Positions 14,963 to 23,264 of a DNA stretch of 64,000 nucleotides are shown here, piece by piece. The notes beneath the pieces were generated by a model, which was not told the DNA's origin, ran no database searches, and saw only the letters and a program-made list of their open reading frames with translations. Location of the stretch: NCBI RefSeq assembly GCF_003545695.1, contig NZ_QUZZ01000016.1, positions 1 to 64,000 on the forward strand, given 5' to 3'. The DNA is from Taibaiella helva. Its GTDB lineage: Bacteria > Bacteroidota > Bacteroidia > Chitinophagales > Chitinophagaceae. A program made the translations under genes and the position numbers. The first letter of the stretch is position 1, and every line of letters begins with the position of its first letter.

Positions 14963-16741
14963 TTAAGGCTGTATCTGCAGCTTGCGGGCAACGATACCCT
15001 TATCGGTGTAGATCTCGATGGTGTACAGTCCGCCGGCAAATCCGGCGAGGGACAGCACATGTTTTTCTTTGCTGTCAGCGGCTGCCCGATATACAACCTG
15101 GCCCAGCACATTATATACCTCAATGCGTTCCATTTTCAGCTCGCCTTTATTCCGGATCGTAGCTGTAGTTGTTGCGGGGTTAGGATAAATGGTCACTTCC
15201 TCATTACCTACATTCAGGGTTTTGATGCCGACAATATTGGCAGATACAGAATCTACGAGGAAGCCGCAGGAACTGCTGAGCTTCAGCACAACGATATAGC
15301 TGGCCGGGTTGCTGGCATAGGTATGAGAAGGGGATTGCTGGTAGCTGGGCATCGAGCCATCGCCAAAATCCCAGAGGTAACCGACTACATTCTGTGGATT
15401 TACTGCGGTAAACTTAAAGGTGTTGATACCGTCGTTAGTAATATAAACACCGTCGACATGGGGCAGCTGACCTTCCATTTTGATATTAATAGTGTCGGAT
15501 TTGATACAGCCCAGGTTATTGGTGACAAATACATGGTAAGCGCCCATACTATTTACTGTAAGCTGTTGTGTGGTGACGCCTGTGTTCCAGAAATAGCTGA
15601 TGCCGTCGTTCCCTGCATCGAGGGTCAATGTGGCGCCATTACATACTGAGGTATCATTACCCAGGTTCACAATGGGGTTATTTCTCAAGGTGACATTAAT
15701 CGTATCGTGTCCCACGCAGGTAAATTCGTTGACGACGGTCACATAATAAGTGCCGCTCGTTTTGACCCCTCTTACCTGGCTGATGCTGCCATTATCCCAT
15801 TCATATTGCGGGCTATGGGGCAGCACACCGGCGTCGAGCACCAGCTGGGCGCCGGTATCGACGCATATGTTAAGGTCGGGGCCCAGGTCTACCGGCAAGG
15901 GCAGCACATTGACGGCGATCACATTGGTCGTATCCTTTTCACCGCTGTTGGCACAGGTCACGATACATCGGTATTGCAGGTTCCGGATCACCGGTGGTGT
16001 GGCTTGCGTGGAGGCATTGCCGCCAAAATCGGTCCATAGGCCATTGAGCCCGTATTGCCATTGGTAGTCGATGCCCATCCCTATCGTGCTGCCCGTTATG
16101 GTCAGCATCGTCGTCTGGTTACATTCAACCACCGGCATGGCGGCTGCAAGATCGCCTGCAGTAGGCGTACCGCTACATTGAGGACTGATGGTTAGCTCCG
16201 CAAGTTCGAGGGGAACGTCTTCCTGGTCGATTGTCTGGAAAACATAGGTCTGTCCCGGCACAGCGTTGGCCGTGGGTTTGATCACCCATTCCATCTCCGT
16301 TTTTTCGGCATCGTTCAGATTTATGGGTGTGGCGGAAGGGGCTGTGACAATCCGCCCCGGGATGAAAGTGCCAAAGGTGCCCGGCGCCATCTGGTTGGTT
16401 GTGGCCGTGCCATTGGTCACGAAAGTGCTGGTAGTATAGGCAAAAGCATCGCTTGCTGCTCCGTTGATCGTGGTCCAGGTGGCGCCGCCGTCGTCGGAGT
16501 ATTGCAGGTTCTCGGCGAGTGGCGAGCTGGTTGCAAGAGTGTTGTCATTGTCGAATTCTATGCGCAGGCGGATCGACGGTGTGGTAATAGGAATGGTTAC
16601 GGGCGTATTCTCGGCAGCCATCCAGGTAGCGGTAGCCTGGTTACCGTCGTCATTGCGCCACCGGTATTTGGTTTGCCGCAAAGAAGCATGCAGCTGCACA
16701 ACACTAACAAGGAGCAAACAGAAGAGTAACAGTTTTTTCAT
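14963..16741 (-). CDS. secreted PKD-domain protein with T9SS type A sorting tail
   Basis: The 592-residue protein begins with a Sec signal peptide (MKKLLLFCLLLVSVVQLHA). The middle has Ig/PKD-like modules: repeated 'LDAG...Y.W.NG..(S/T)' and SGTYYVTV/MGAYHVFVTN units around 300-400, then YLWDFGDGSMPSYQQSPSHTY, a canonical PKD motif, near 460. The last 80 residues are a type IX secretion C-terminal domain (VTIYPNPATTTATI ... IEVYNVLGQVVY ... GGLYTIEIYTDKGIVARKLQIQP). It should be moved through the outer membrane by T9SS and attached to or released from the cell surface. Its ATG overlaps the stop of lnt by 4 bp. It is probably adhesive or structural; no catalytic domain is seen. Confidence 0.9.
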   Translation of the reverse strand: MKKLLLFCLLLVSVVQLHASLRQTKYRWRNDDGNQATATWMAAENTPVTIPITTPSIRLRIEFDNDNTLATSSPLAENLQYSDDGGATWTTINGAASDAFAYTTSTFVTNGTATTNQMAPGTFGTFIPGRIVTAPSATPINLNDAEKTEMEWVIKPTANAVPGQTYVFQTIDQEDVPLELAELTISPQCSGTPTAGDLAAAMPVVECNQTTMLTITGSTIGMGIDYQWQYGLNGLWTDFGGNASTQATPPVIRNLQYRCIVTCANSGEKDTTNVIAVNVLPLPVDLGPDLNICVDTGAQLVLDAGVLPHSPQYEWDNGSISQVRGVKTSGTYYVTVVNEFTCVGHDTINVTLRNNPIVNLGNDTSVCNGATLTLDAGNDGISYFWNTGVTTQQLTVNSMGAYHVFVTNNLGCIKSDTINIKMEGQLPHVDGVYITNDGINTFKFTAVNPQNVVGYLWDFGDGSMPSYQQSPSHTYASNPASYIVVLKLSSSCGFLVDSVSANIVGIKTLNVGNEEVTIYPNPATTTATIRNKGELKMERIEVYNVLGQVVYRAAADSKEKHVLSLAGFAGGLYTIEIYTDKGIVARKLQIQP

Positions 16742-18264
16742 GGGCTGTTTTTGAGGGGTGAAAACAAACGTTTAGCAAGAAAATACAGCAGGCTTATTGC
16801 GACCAGGAAGATGGTCATCAATTTATATTCTGAGTATAACGTTATGAAATTATTTCCATTTATCAAAATTTTCGATACGTACCCACTAGAAGATGCAGGG
16901 ACCTGTTCCACTTCTCCTGAAGCATCTATTTTTCCCGATATGCCCATATTGCTGTTCACCGCCATGTCTTTGCGGACTTCAACGGCACGTAGCCGCGCAT
17001 TATAAAAATGCTGGTTGACCAGGTAAGGGATCTCACTGAACCATCCATCGTTGCTGATGTTCACCAGGAACGTAGCGCCGTTGTGTACCAGGTCGATAGC
17101 GGCATCATCTACAGTAGCCTCGTTACAGATCAAGACACCTGCTTTCCCTTTAAACGTTGGTAAGGGAAGGGCCTCCTCACCAGCTCTTGCATAAAAGCCG
17201 TCGGTGCTGAGAAAAGGTAAAGCATAGGCGCCCAGCGGCTTTTCGACAAGGGCCAGCAAAAAACGCTTATCATAGCGTCCGGCAACCTTTCCATCGGGCT
17301 GCAGGCAGTAGGCGGAGTTGAATACCACCTCGTCTTTATAGTCAGTGTTGATGCCCATAATATGCGTGATGCCCTGAGGAGAAGAAGTCCTGATCACTTC
17401 CCTGACAAAAGGATCTTCGGCCGAATAGGTCCAGGGAACTGCCGACTCCGTCCATACGGCGATATCCGGTCTGAGGGCGGTCATGCGGGCATTGAGCGCC
17501 AGCATCTGTTTCGCCATAAAATCGCCGTTGTGCAAATCCCATTTCACGTCGGGCGGCGTGTTCTCACACAGCAGGGCTACGGAAAAAGGTTTTGTAGCCA
17601 AACCGGCTTCCCGCCGGACAAAGAGCGCATAGATGCCATAGCCGGCCAGCTGATACAAGAAGATCATGACGACAGGTACCACCAGCCTTTTCCATTGAAG
17701 GGTCCGGATAAAATGTGCGGCAAGGTAGTTGACGAACACCACAAAAAAGCTGATGAGCAGCACACCCCCGAATGCAGCGAATTGAATGGCAAACAAATCA
17801 CGCAGCAGCATATTGCCTGTATGAAAGCCGAACCAGGGCATGCCTTTGAAAGTCGCCAACAACCATTCGCCGCAGGTCCAGAGGCTGGCAGCCAGCAAGG
17901 CCTGCGACCAGCCCGATCGTGCTGCCGGCTTCAGTTTTGCAAAGGCGAGAAGGAGCAGGCCGAAATAAAGCGCCGCAAAGATGAGCGCAATAAGGTAGGC
18001 TCCTATGCCGAATAACATCGAACCGCCGGTAAAATCGGCGACAACGCCCGGCATCCAGTAGAACAGCAATCCCCCGGCCACCAGGCCAAACAGGATACCG
18101 TCGGCAAAGACCTGCTTAGCCTTCCTGCTGCCAAGCGTATAGAAAAGCGGGATCAGGCATACCCAGGCCAGGTAGAAATGGACAAAGATGAGCGCTGTAG
18201 CGAATAGAATACCGGAAAGGATGATCCACAAGCGGGACCGGTTGGCTAAATGAGGCATAAGCAA
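16738..18264 (-). CDS. lnt: apolipoprotein N-acyltransferase
   Basis: This 508-residue inner-membrane enzyme adds the third acyl chain to lipoproteins. About seven hydrophobic segments fill residues 15-220, then a nitrilase-like (CN_hydrolase) domain carries the catalytic triad: Glu in AVWTESAVPW, Lys in YDKRFLLALVEK, Cys in GVLICNEATVDD. A final membrane helix (LMTIFLVAISLLYFL) lies near the C-terminus. Its length matches the family. It is the first gene of a two-gene unit with the T9SS cargo protein, whose start overlaps its stop. Translational coupling with a secreted protein is unusual but may be chance. Confidence 0.93.
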   Translation of the reverse strand: MLMPHLANRSRLWIILSGILFATALIFVHFYLAWVCLIPLFYTLGSRKAKQVFADGILFGLVAGGLLFYWMPGVVADFTGGSMLFGIGAYLIALIFAALYFGLLLLAFAKLKPAARSGWSQALLAASLWTCGEWLLATFKGMPWFGFHTGNMLLRDLFAIQFAAFGGVLLISFFVVFVNYLAAHFIRTLQWKRLVVPVVMIFLYQLAGYGIYALFVRREAGLATKPFSVALLCENTPPDVKWDLHNGDFMAKQMLALNARMTALRPDIAVWTESAVPWTYSAEDPFVREVIRTSSPQGITHIMGINTDYKDEVVFNSAYCLQPDGKVAGRYDKRFLLALVEKPLGAYALPFLSTDGFYARAGEEALPLPTFKGKAGVLICNEATVDDAAIDLVHNGATFLVNISNDGWFSEIPYLVNQHFYNARLRAVEVRKDMAVNSNMGISGKIDASGEVEQVPASSSGYVSKILINGNNFITLYSEYKLMTIFLVAISLLYFLAKRLFSPLKNSP

Positions 18265-18326
18265 ATATATAAGGAAATTGCTTTAATCCGAAGTGCCGGC
18301 ATGAGGCGCTGCCCTGCTCTGTTCCC

Positions 18327-18962
18327 TTAACCGGTTACCGGCTGTTCGGCAGCCACTACCTGCGCAACTGCTGTAAGCCATTGCTGGTATAAACAATCTT
18401 CGATCGCACAGATATCGGCTGCAATATGCTGCCATTGCGGGTCAAAGGCTTCCAGCATGCGGGTCATTTCCTCAAGGTGTCCGGCTTCTTCCAGGATGAT
18501 AGACTTCACATTGACCTTCGAGCCGGCCCGGGTCAAGGCCTCCTGGTAAACACCATACAGCTCATCGGCCCTTACCTCTATCGCGTACGTAACAAGGATA
18601 TAGGCCGCATCATAAAGCGCCCTGCCCTGTTTGCCTCTTTGCTTCAGGTACCGGCAGGTATCCAGGTCGAGCTGCCGCAGGTAATGGTGACTGTGCTTCG
18701 GCGCCAGCAGATAACGGTAGCTGTAATCGGGACAACCGGCTTCGCCCAGCAGCCGGGTAATCTGCTTTTTGAGATAGTAAGCATGCCTGGCTTCTTCCGC
18801 CGCATGCTTCAATATGGTAAGGTTAGTATGTACCGGGTGCTCATACCGGGCGATTTTACGCGCACCGGTATTTTCCATCAGGGAAAGGGAATTGAGCCAA
18901 CGGGCATGCAGGTCATCGTTGGCTATAAGCAGTGTCAGTAAAGTGGTAAGGGACTCCGGCAT
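18327..18962 (-). CDS. ferritin-like di-iron protein in the biotin operon
   Basis: From ATG 18962 (MPESLTTLLTLLIAND) the protein has 211 residues and is almost all helix. It shows an ordered set of di-iron ligands: Glu30, Glu57-x-x-His60 (EEARH), Glu129 (YAIEVRADE) and Glu159-x-x-His162 (EEAGHLEEM). This is the two-times ExxH pattern of ferritin-like oxidases and oxygenases. It starts 10 bp after the bioA stop, so it is the last gene of bioB-F-D-A. No bioC, bioH or other pimeloyl-synthesis gene is visible nearby. A role in providing or handling a biotin precursor is an attractive inference, not a known function. An in-frame extension upstream (to 19184) runs inside bioA and is rejected. Confidence 0.75.
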   Translation of the reverse strand: MPESLTTLLTLLIANDDLHARWLNSLSLMENTGARKIARYEHPVHTNLTILKHAAEEARHAYYLKKQITRLLGEAGCPDYSYRYLLAPKHSHHYLRQLDLDTCRYLKQRGKQGRALYDAAYILVTYAIEVRADELYGVYQEALTRAGSKVNVKSIILEEAGHLEEMTRMLEAFDPQWQHIAADICAIEDCLYQQWLTAVAQVVAAEQPVTG

Positions 18963-18972
18963 AAAATTGATT

Positions 18973-20250
18973 TTATAAGGTGGACAGTAGCTGGTCGATC
19001 TCTTCATAAACAAAACCGAGTTGTCCGGTAGTGATGCAATAAGGCGGAAGGATGTAAATAATGTTCCCCAATGGACGCAGGAGTATTTTGCGCTCGAGGA
19101 AGAAGTGATAGATATGATCGCGATGCCGGTTAAGATAGCCGGTAGCCGTTCCCGTTTCCAGCTCCAGCGCCAGTATGGTGCCACACTGGCGAACAGCTTT
19201 CAGCCCTTTCCCGTTTTGCCAGTGTGTCTTTGCAGCACTATGCGCCGAAACAAGCGCATCGATCTGTAGCCGGCATGCTGGCGCCAGCAGCAGGTCCAGG
19301 CTGGCAATACCGGCGGTGCAGGCAATAGGATTGGCCGTAAAAGAATGCCCGTGATAAAGGGTCTTGTGATGATCTTCACTGAGAAAAGCATCATAGATCC
19401 GCTGCGTACAGGCCGTAACACCCAGCGGCACAGTACCGCCGGTCAGGCCTTTTGAGAGGCAGATAATATCGGGCCGGGCATCCTGAACCTGGTCGCAGGC
19501 AAACCAGGTACCGGTACGGCCGAAGCCGGTCATCACTTCATCAGCGATCACCAGGCAGCCGTATTCCCGGCAGCAGCGCATCATCTGTTCCAGTACACCG
19601 GATGTGTACATGCGCATACCGGAAGCGCCCTGAACCAGGGGCTCCAGGATCAGGGCCGCTGCATCTTCCTGCTGCAACAAGGTTTCAAGCGCATGCAGCG
19701 TCTCTTCCTCCTGCCCGGGATGTGGAAAAGGAATGTAAGCGGTATCGAACAGAAGCGTTTCAAAAGGCCGGGTAAACAAGCTGCGCCCGCTTACCGACAT
19801 AGCCCCGAAGGTATCGCCATGATAAGCGCCTTCCAGGGCGATGATGCGACGCCGGCCGGTATCCTGGTTGCTCTGGTACTGCAAGGCCATCTTTAAAGCG
19901 ACCTCCACCGCTGTAGAGCCGTTGTCGGAATAAAAGATCCTGGCCATATTGCCCGGCAGCAGGGGGAGCAGCCGCTCCGCGAGCTGCACGGCCGGCTCAT
20001 GGGTGAAGCCTGCAAAAATACAATGCTCCAATGTGGTCAACTGCTCGCTTAAACGTTGCGCGATATAAGGATGACTATGTCCATGGAGATTGACCCACCA
20101 GGAGGAGATCGCGTCGATGTACCGGTTGCCGGCTTCGTCGATCAGGTACACGCCCTCCCCTTTTACGATCCCGGTAGCCAGAGGCGACAATTGCATCTGG
20201 GTATAAGGATGCCAGATAACCTCGCTATCTCTCCGGCTGATGTTGTTCAT
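18973..20250 (-). CDS. bioA: adenosylmethionine-8-amino-7-oxononanoate aminotransferase
   Basis: BioA converts KAPA to DAPA using SAM as amino donor. From ATG 20250 (MNNISRRDSEVIWHPYTQM) it has 425 residues. It has the N-terminal WHPYTQM signature, GNRYIDAISSWWVNLHGHSHP, the PLP-site Asp in VIADEVMTGFGRTG and the Schiff-base Lys in ICLSKGLTGG. Class-III aminotransferase fold, usual length. The start codon lies 26 bp inside the end of bioD. An upstream in-frame ATG at 20289 is deeper in bioD and less likely. Confidence 0.96.
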   Translation of the reverse strand: MNNISRRDSEVIWHPYTQMQLSPLATGIVKGEGVYLIDEAGNRYIDAISSWWVNLHGHSHPYIAQRLSEQLTTLEHCIFAGFTHEPAVQLAERLLPLLPGNMARIFYSDNGSTAVEVALKMALQYQSNQDTGRRRIIALEGAYHGDTFGAMSVSGRSLFTRPFETLLFDTAYIPFPHPGQEEETLHALETLLQQEDAAALILEPLVQGASGMRMYTSGVLEQMMRCCREYGCLVIADEVMTGFGRTGTWFACDQVQDARPDIICLSKGLTGGTVPLGVTACTQRIYDAFLSEDHHKTLYHGHSFTANPIACTAGIASLDLLLAPACRLQIDALVSAHSAAKTHWQNGKGLKAVRQCGTILALELETGTATGYLNRHRDHIYHFFLERKILLRPLGNIIYILPPYCITTGQLGFVYEEIDQLLSTL

Positions 20251-20881
20251 ACAAAAAGGATAAGGAAGTTTTGAGTTGTTGTGCCGCATCCCTGATCTGC
20301 CCGGGATTTAGCGGATCCAGCACTCCGGTAAAGAGAACCGGGCTGTCGCCGGTATACCGCCCGATAAAGGATTCGGAAGCCTCGTCACGATGGCCGTTCA
20401 CCACAAGACACAGCAAGGGAATGCCGCGTTGCCGCATAAGCTCGAGGCACAGCAAAGTATGGTTGATGCTGCCCAGGTAATGACGGGTGACCAGGATGGC
20501 GGGCATCTTGTGGCAGGCGATGAAGTCGGCAACGGTATGGTCTGCATCTATAGGCGACATCAGGCCGCCCGCCGTTTCTACCAGCAGCAGGTTGTCCGTT
20601 TCCGGAAACAGGAATTGGCAGCTGTCGTATTCGCGGTTTTCACAGGCAGCAGCATGATGCGGCGAGGCTGCCAGCTGCAGGCGTATAGCTTCCGGATGAC
20701 AGCGGCTTCGGGTATTGGAGATCAGCTCCTGCACCGTCATCCGGTCTGAATGCTCCAGCGTGCCTGCCTGTACCGGCTTCCAGTAGTCGGCCTGCAGCGC
20801 CTCCGTCAGTATAGCAGAAACGATAGTCTTGCCGATGTCGGTATGGATCCCGGCGATTGCTATGGGTTGGATTGCAGCCAT
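20225..20881 (-). CDS. bioD: dethiobiotin synthetase
   Basis: BioD closes the ureido ring of dethiobiotin from DAPA, CO2 and ATP. From ATG 20881 it has 218 residues, starting [19 protein letters not shown], whose GIHTDIGKT is the BioD P-loop. KPVQAG follows at the DAPA-binding site, and VETAGGLMSPI is the conserved 'E.AGG...P' segment. The start overlaps the end of bioF by 22 bp, and its stop overlaps the start of bioA by 26 bp, so translation of the operon is tightly coupled. The frame runs upstream to 21091 inside bioF but the P-loop position fixes the true start. Confidence 0.95.
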   Translation of the reverse strand: MAAIQPIAIAGIHTDIGKTIVSAILTEALQADYWKPVQAGTLEHSDRMTVQELISNTRSRCHPEAIRLQLAASPHHAAACENREYDSCQFLFPETDNLLLVETAGGLMSPIDADHTVADFIACHKMPAILVTRHYLGSINHTLLCLELMRQRGIPLLCLVVNGHRDEASESFIGRYTGDSPVLFTGVLDPLNPGQIRDAAQQLKTSLSFLYEQHQPER

Positions 20882-21996
20882 TGTTCCAGGGTGTGATGTA
20901 GTATTAATATTTCGTTTTCTGTATTGAAGGCATGCAGGCAGATGCGTATCCTCGCGGTACCCTCCGGCACTGTAGGCGGCAGTATAGCCGCTGCTTTTAT
21001 ACCCCGCCTGCCAAGATAAGCAGCCGCCTTCCGGGCACGGGTACCCGATCCGAGCACAAGCCCTTGTATGGCCGTTGTACTTTCGATCCACCGGGCGTCA
21101 CCTGCATTCCTGCATTGCCGGCTGAAGAAGGCGATACGGTCGTGTAGCTGCTGCCTCATGGCATCATGTTGTTCCAGCCATTCATATGCATGCTGTATTG
21201 TTATCACGGCTTGCGGTGGTAAAGCCGTTGTATAGATAAAAGACCGGGCATAGTTGACCAGATACGAACGCAGCAATTCGCTGCCCAGCACGGCCGCACC
21301 ATGGCAGCCCATGGCCTTGCCGAAGGTATGGACCCGTGCAAATACCTGCCGTTCCAGGCCCATCGCGGCGACCAGGCCGCGGCCCTGGTCGCCGATAACA
21401 CCGGTGCTGTGGGCTTCGTCCACGATCAGGGCTGCATCGTGCCTGGCAGCTAAGGCGACCAGGGCCTCCAGCGGAGCTGCATCGCCTTCCATCGAGTAAA
21501 CGGCTTCCACGATTACCAGCAAAGGCCCCGTTCCGGCATACTTGTCCAGCTTACGCTGCAGGTCGTCCATATCATTGTGGTGAAAACGGAAAGCCTTTCC
21601 GGCATGGCTCAGCCTGATGCCGTCGATGATGCTTGCGTGTACATATTCATCGTAGAGGATGGTCATCTGTCGGTGAGCCAGCGCGGTGATCAGGCCCAGG
21701 TTGGCATCATAGCCCGAATTGAACAACAAAGCCGACTGTCCTTTATGATAGGCGGCCAGGTATGCTTCCAGCGCTTCTGCCTCCCGTGTATTGCCCGACA
21801 GCAGGCGGGAGCCTGTAGCGCCACAGGCATAGCGATGCACCGGTAATGCCTCCAGCACCCTGTTGGTCGCGATACCCAGGTAATCATTTGAAAAAAAATC
21901 GATCCCCGCCCGGCGATGGTACAAGCTGCGCAGGCTGTCCCTTGCTTCGCGCCGTTCCAGCTGCCGGTTCAGGTACGCTTCAAGTTGTTCAGGCAT
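20860..21996 (-). CDS. bioF: 8-amino-7-oxononanoate synthase
   Basis: BioF condenses pimeloyl-ACP/CoA with L-alanine to give KAPA. From ATG 21996 ([20 protein letters not shown]) it has 378 residues. Visible features are the alpha-oxoamine synthase signature: [22 protein letters not shown], the PLP-contacting [15 protein letters not shown] and the PLP Lys in [13 protein letters not shown]. The start overlaps the bioB stop by 8 bp. An in-frame ATG at 22041 would lie within bioB. Confidence 0.96.
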   Translation of the reverse strand: MPEQLEAYLNRQLERREARDSLRSLYHRRAGIDFFSNDYLGIATNRVLEALPVHRYACGATGSRLLSGNTREAEALEAYLAAYHKGQSALLFNSGYDANLGLITALAHRQMTILYDEYVHASIIDGIRLSHAGKAFRFHHNDMDDLQRKLDKYAGTGPLLVIVEAVYSMEGDAAPLEALVALAARHDAALIVDEAHSTGVIGDQGRGLVAAMGLERQVFARVHTFGKAMGCHGAAVLGSELLRSYLVNYARSFIYTTALPPQAVITIQHAYEWLEQHDAMRQQLHDRIAFFSRQCRNAGDARWIESTTAIQGLVLGSGTRARKAAAYLGRRGIKAAAILPPTVPEGTARIRICLHAFNTENEILILHHTLEQWLQSNP

Positions 21997-22993
21997 CGGC
22001 CGTACTTTTTCCAGCAGGTATGTTTTCCCGCTTATCGGCAAAAGCGGCTTTAGGTTTCAGGCCCAGCAATTCAAACATTTCCAGGTCGCTGTTGAATTCT
22101 GGGTTGGGTGTGGTCAGCAGCTTGTCTCCCGCAAAAATAGAATTGGCGCCGGCCAGGAAACACATGCCCTGTTCTGCCAGCGAAAGCTCCAGGCGGCCGG
22201 CAGAAAGCCGTGCCGCAGCTTTGGGCATGACCAGCCGTACCGTTGCGATCATGCGGACCAGGTCGTAGAACGGCACCCGCTTCGATTCGCCGAGGGGTGT
22301 TCCTTCCACCGGCACCAAAGCGTTGATGGGAACCGATTCCGGATGCTGCGGCAACGTGGCGAGGGTATGCAGCATGCCGATACGGTCCTCGTTCGTTTCG
22401 CCCATACCGATAATGCCGCCGCTGCAAACGGTAATGCCCGCTTTGCGCACATGCAATAAGGTACCGATACGGTCTTCAAAATCCCGTGTGCCGATAATAT
22501 TATTATAGTATTCCTCAGAGGTATCGATGTTATGGTTGTAAGCATACAAGCCGGCTTCGGCCAGGCGGGCGGCCTGGCTTTCGGTGAGCATACCCAGGGT
22601 ACAGCAAACCTCCATGTCCAGCTTGTTCACCTCTTTAACCATATCCAGCACCCGGTCAAAGTCGCGGTTGTCCCTTACTTCGCGCCAGGCAGCGCCCATA
22701 CAGAAACGGGAGGCCCCGCCGGCTTTGGCCTCCTGCGCTTTTTCAACCACTTCTTCCACTTGCATCAGAGCCTGCACCTTTACGCCGGTATGGTACCGGG
22801 CAGCCTGCGGGCAGTAGGCGCAGTCTTCGGGGCAGCCGCCCGTCTTGATCGACAGCAGGCTGCTCACCTGCACTTCGCCGAAGGTATGGTGCCTGCGATG
22901 CATGTCGGCAGCTTCCAGTATCAGCTGCAGTAAGGGCCGGTGGTAGATAGCGGCAATTTCTTCTTTCGTCCAGTTGTTACGGATATCGTTCAT
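21989..22993 (-). CDS. bioB: biotin synthase (radical SAM)
   Basis: BioB inserts sulfur into dethiobiotin. The 334-residue protein has the radical-SAM cluster motif [10 protein letters not shown] near residue 53, [14 protein letters not shown] ([12 protein letters not shown]), [12 protein letters not shown] and the Arg/Cys residues around the auxiliary [2Fe-2S] site ([14 protein letters not shown]). It is the first gene of the minus-strand biotin operon bioB-F-D-A-(ferritin-like). Upstream, TACCTTAG (minus strand, 23016-23023) is one base from the Bacteroidota -7 element. Confidence 0.97.
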   Translation of the reverse strand: MNDIRNNWTKEEIAAIYHRPLLQLILEAADMHRRHHTFGEVQVSSLLSIKTGGCPEDCAYCPQAARYHTGVKVQALMQVEEVVEKAQEAKAGGASRFCMGAAWREVRDNRDFDRVLDMVKEVNKLDMEVCCTLGMLTESQAARLAEAGLYAYNHNIDTSEEYYNNIIGTRDFEDRIGTLLHVRKAGITVCSGGIIGMGETNEDRIGMLHTLATLPQHPESVPINALVPVEGTPLGESKRVPFYDLVRMIATVRLVMPKAAARLSAGRLELSLAEQGMCFLAGANSIFAGDKLLTTPNPEFNSDLEMFELLGLKPKAAFADKRENIPAGKSTADA

Positions 22994-23015
22994 CGTGTGA
23001 TCGTTAAAAAGGCCG

Positions 23016-23023
23016 CTAAGGTA
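23016..23023 (-). promoter_or_regulatory. candidate -7 element of the biotin operon
   Basis: Minus-strand TACCTTAG, one mismatch from TAnnTTTG, lies 22 bp upstream of the bioB ATG. A near-twin, TACCTTAA, lies on the plus strand at 23251-23258 before the histidine kinase. No clear BirA-type operator is visible in the 270-bp divergent region. Confidence 0.35.
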
Positions 23024-23264
23024 GCCGATATACCACTATAGATTACCTGCATGTATGGGTGCGATTGCCAATTAGTGTTAAACAGAGGGCCTTTTATTTA
23101 CATATCACACCTATACAGAGCACCCGGGTAGTAAGATGTCTTTACACCTGGAAACATACGAGTGACAATTCCACGGTCCCCTGTTTCAGGGTTTTCCACC
23201 ATTTTTGCATAGACATACGGGATCGTCAATGCCTGTTTAAATCAAAATCGTACCTTAATCCCTT

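Noticed and set aside
18963-19184. N-terminal extension of the ferritin-like protein
   Set aside because: The extra 74 codons run inside bioA; the internal ATG at 18962 follows the bioA stop and gives a normal four-helix start.
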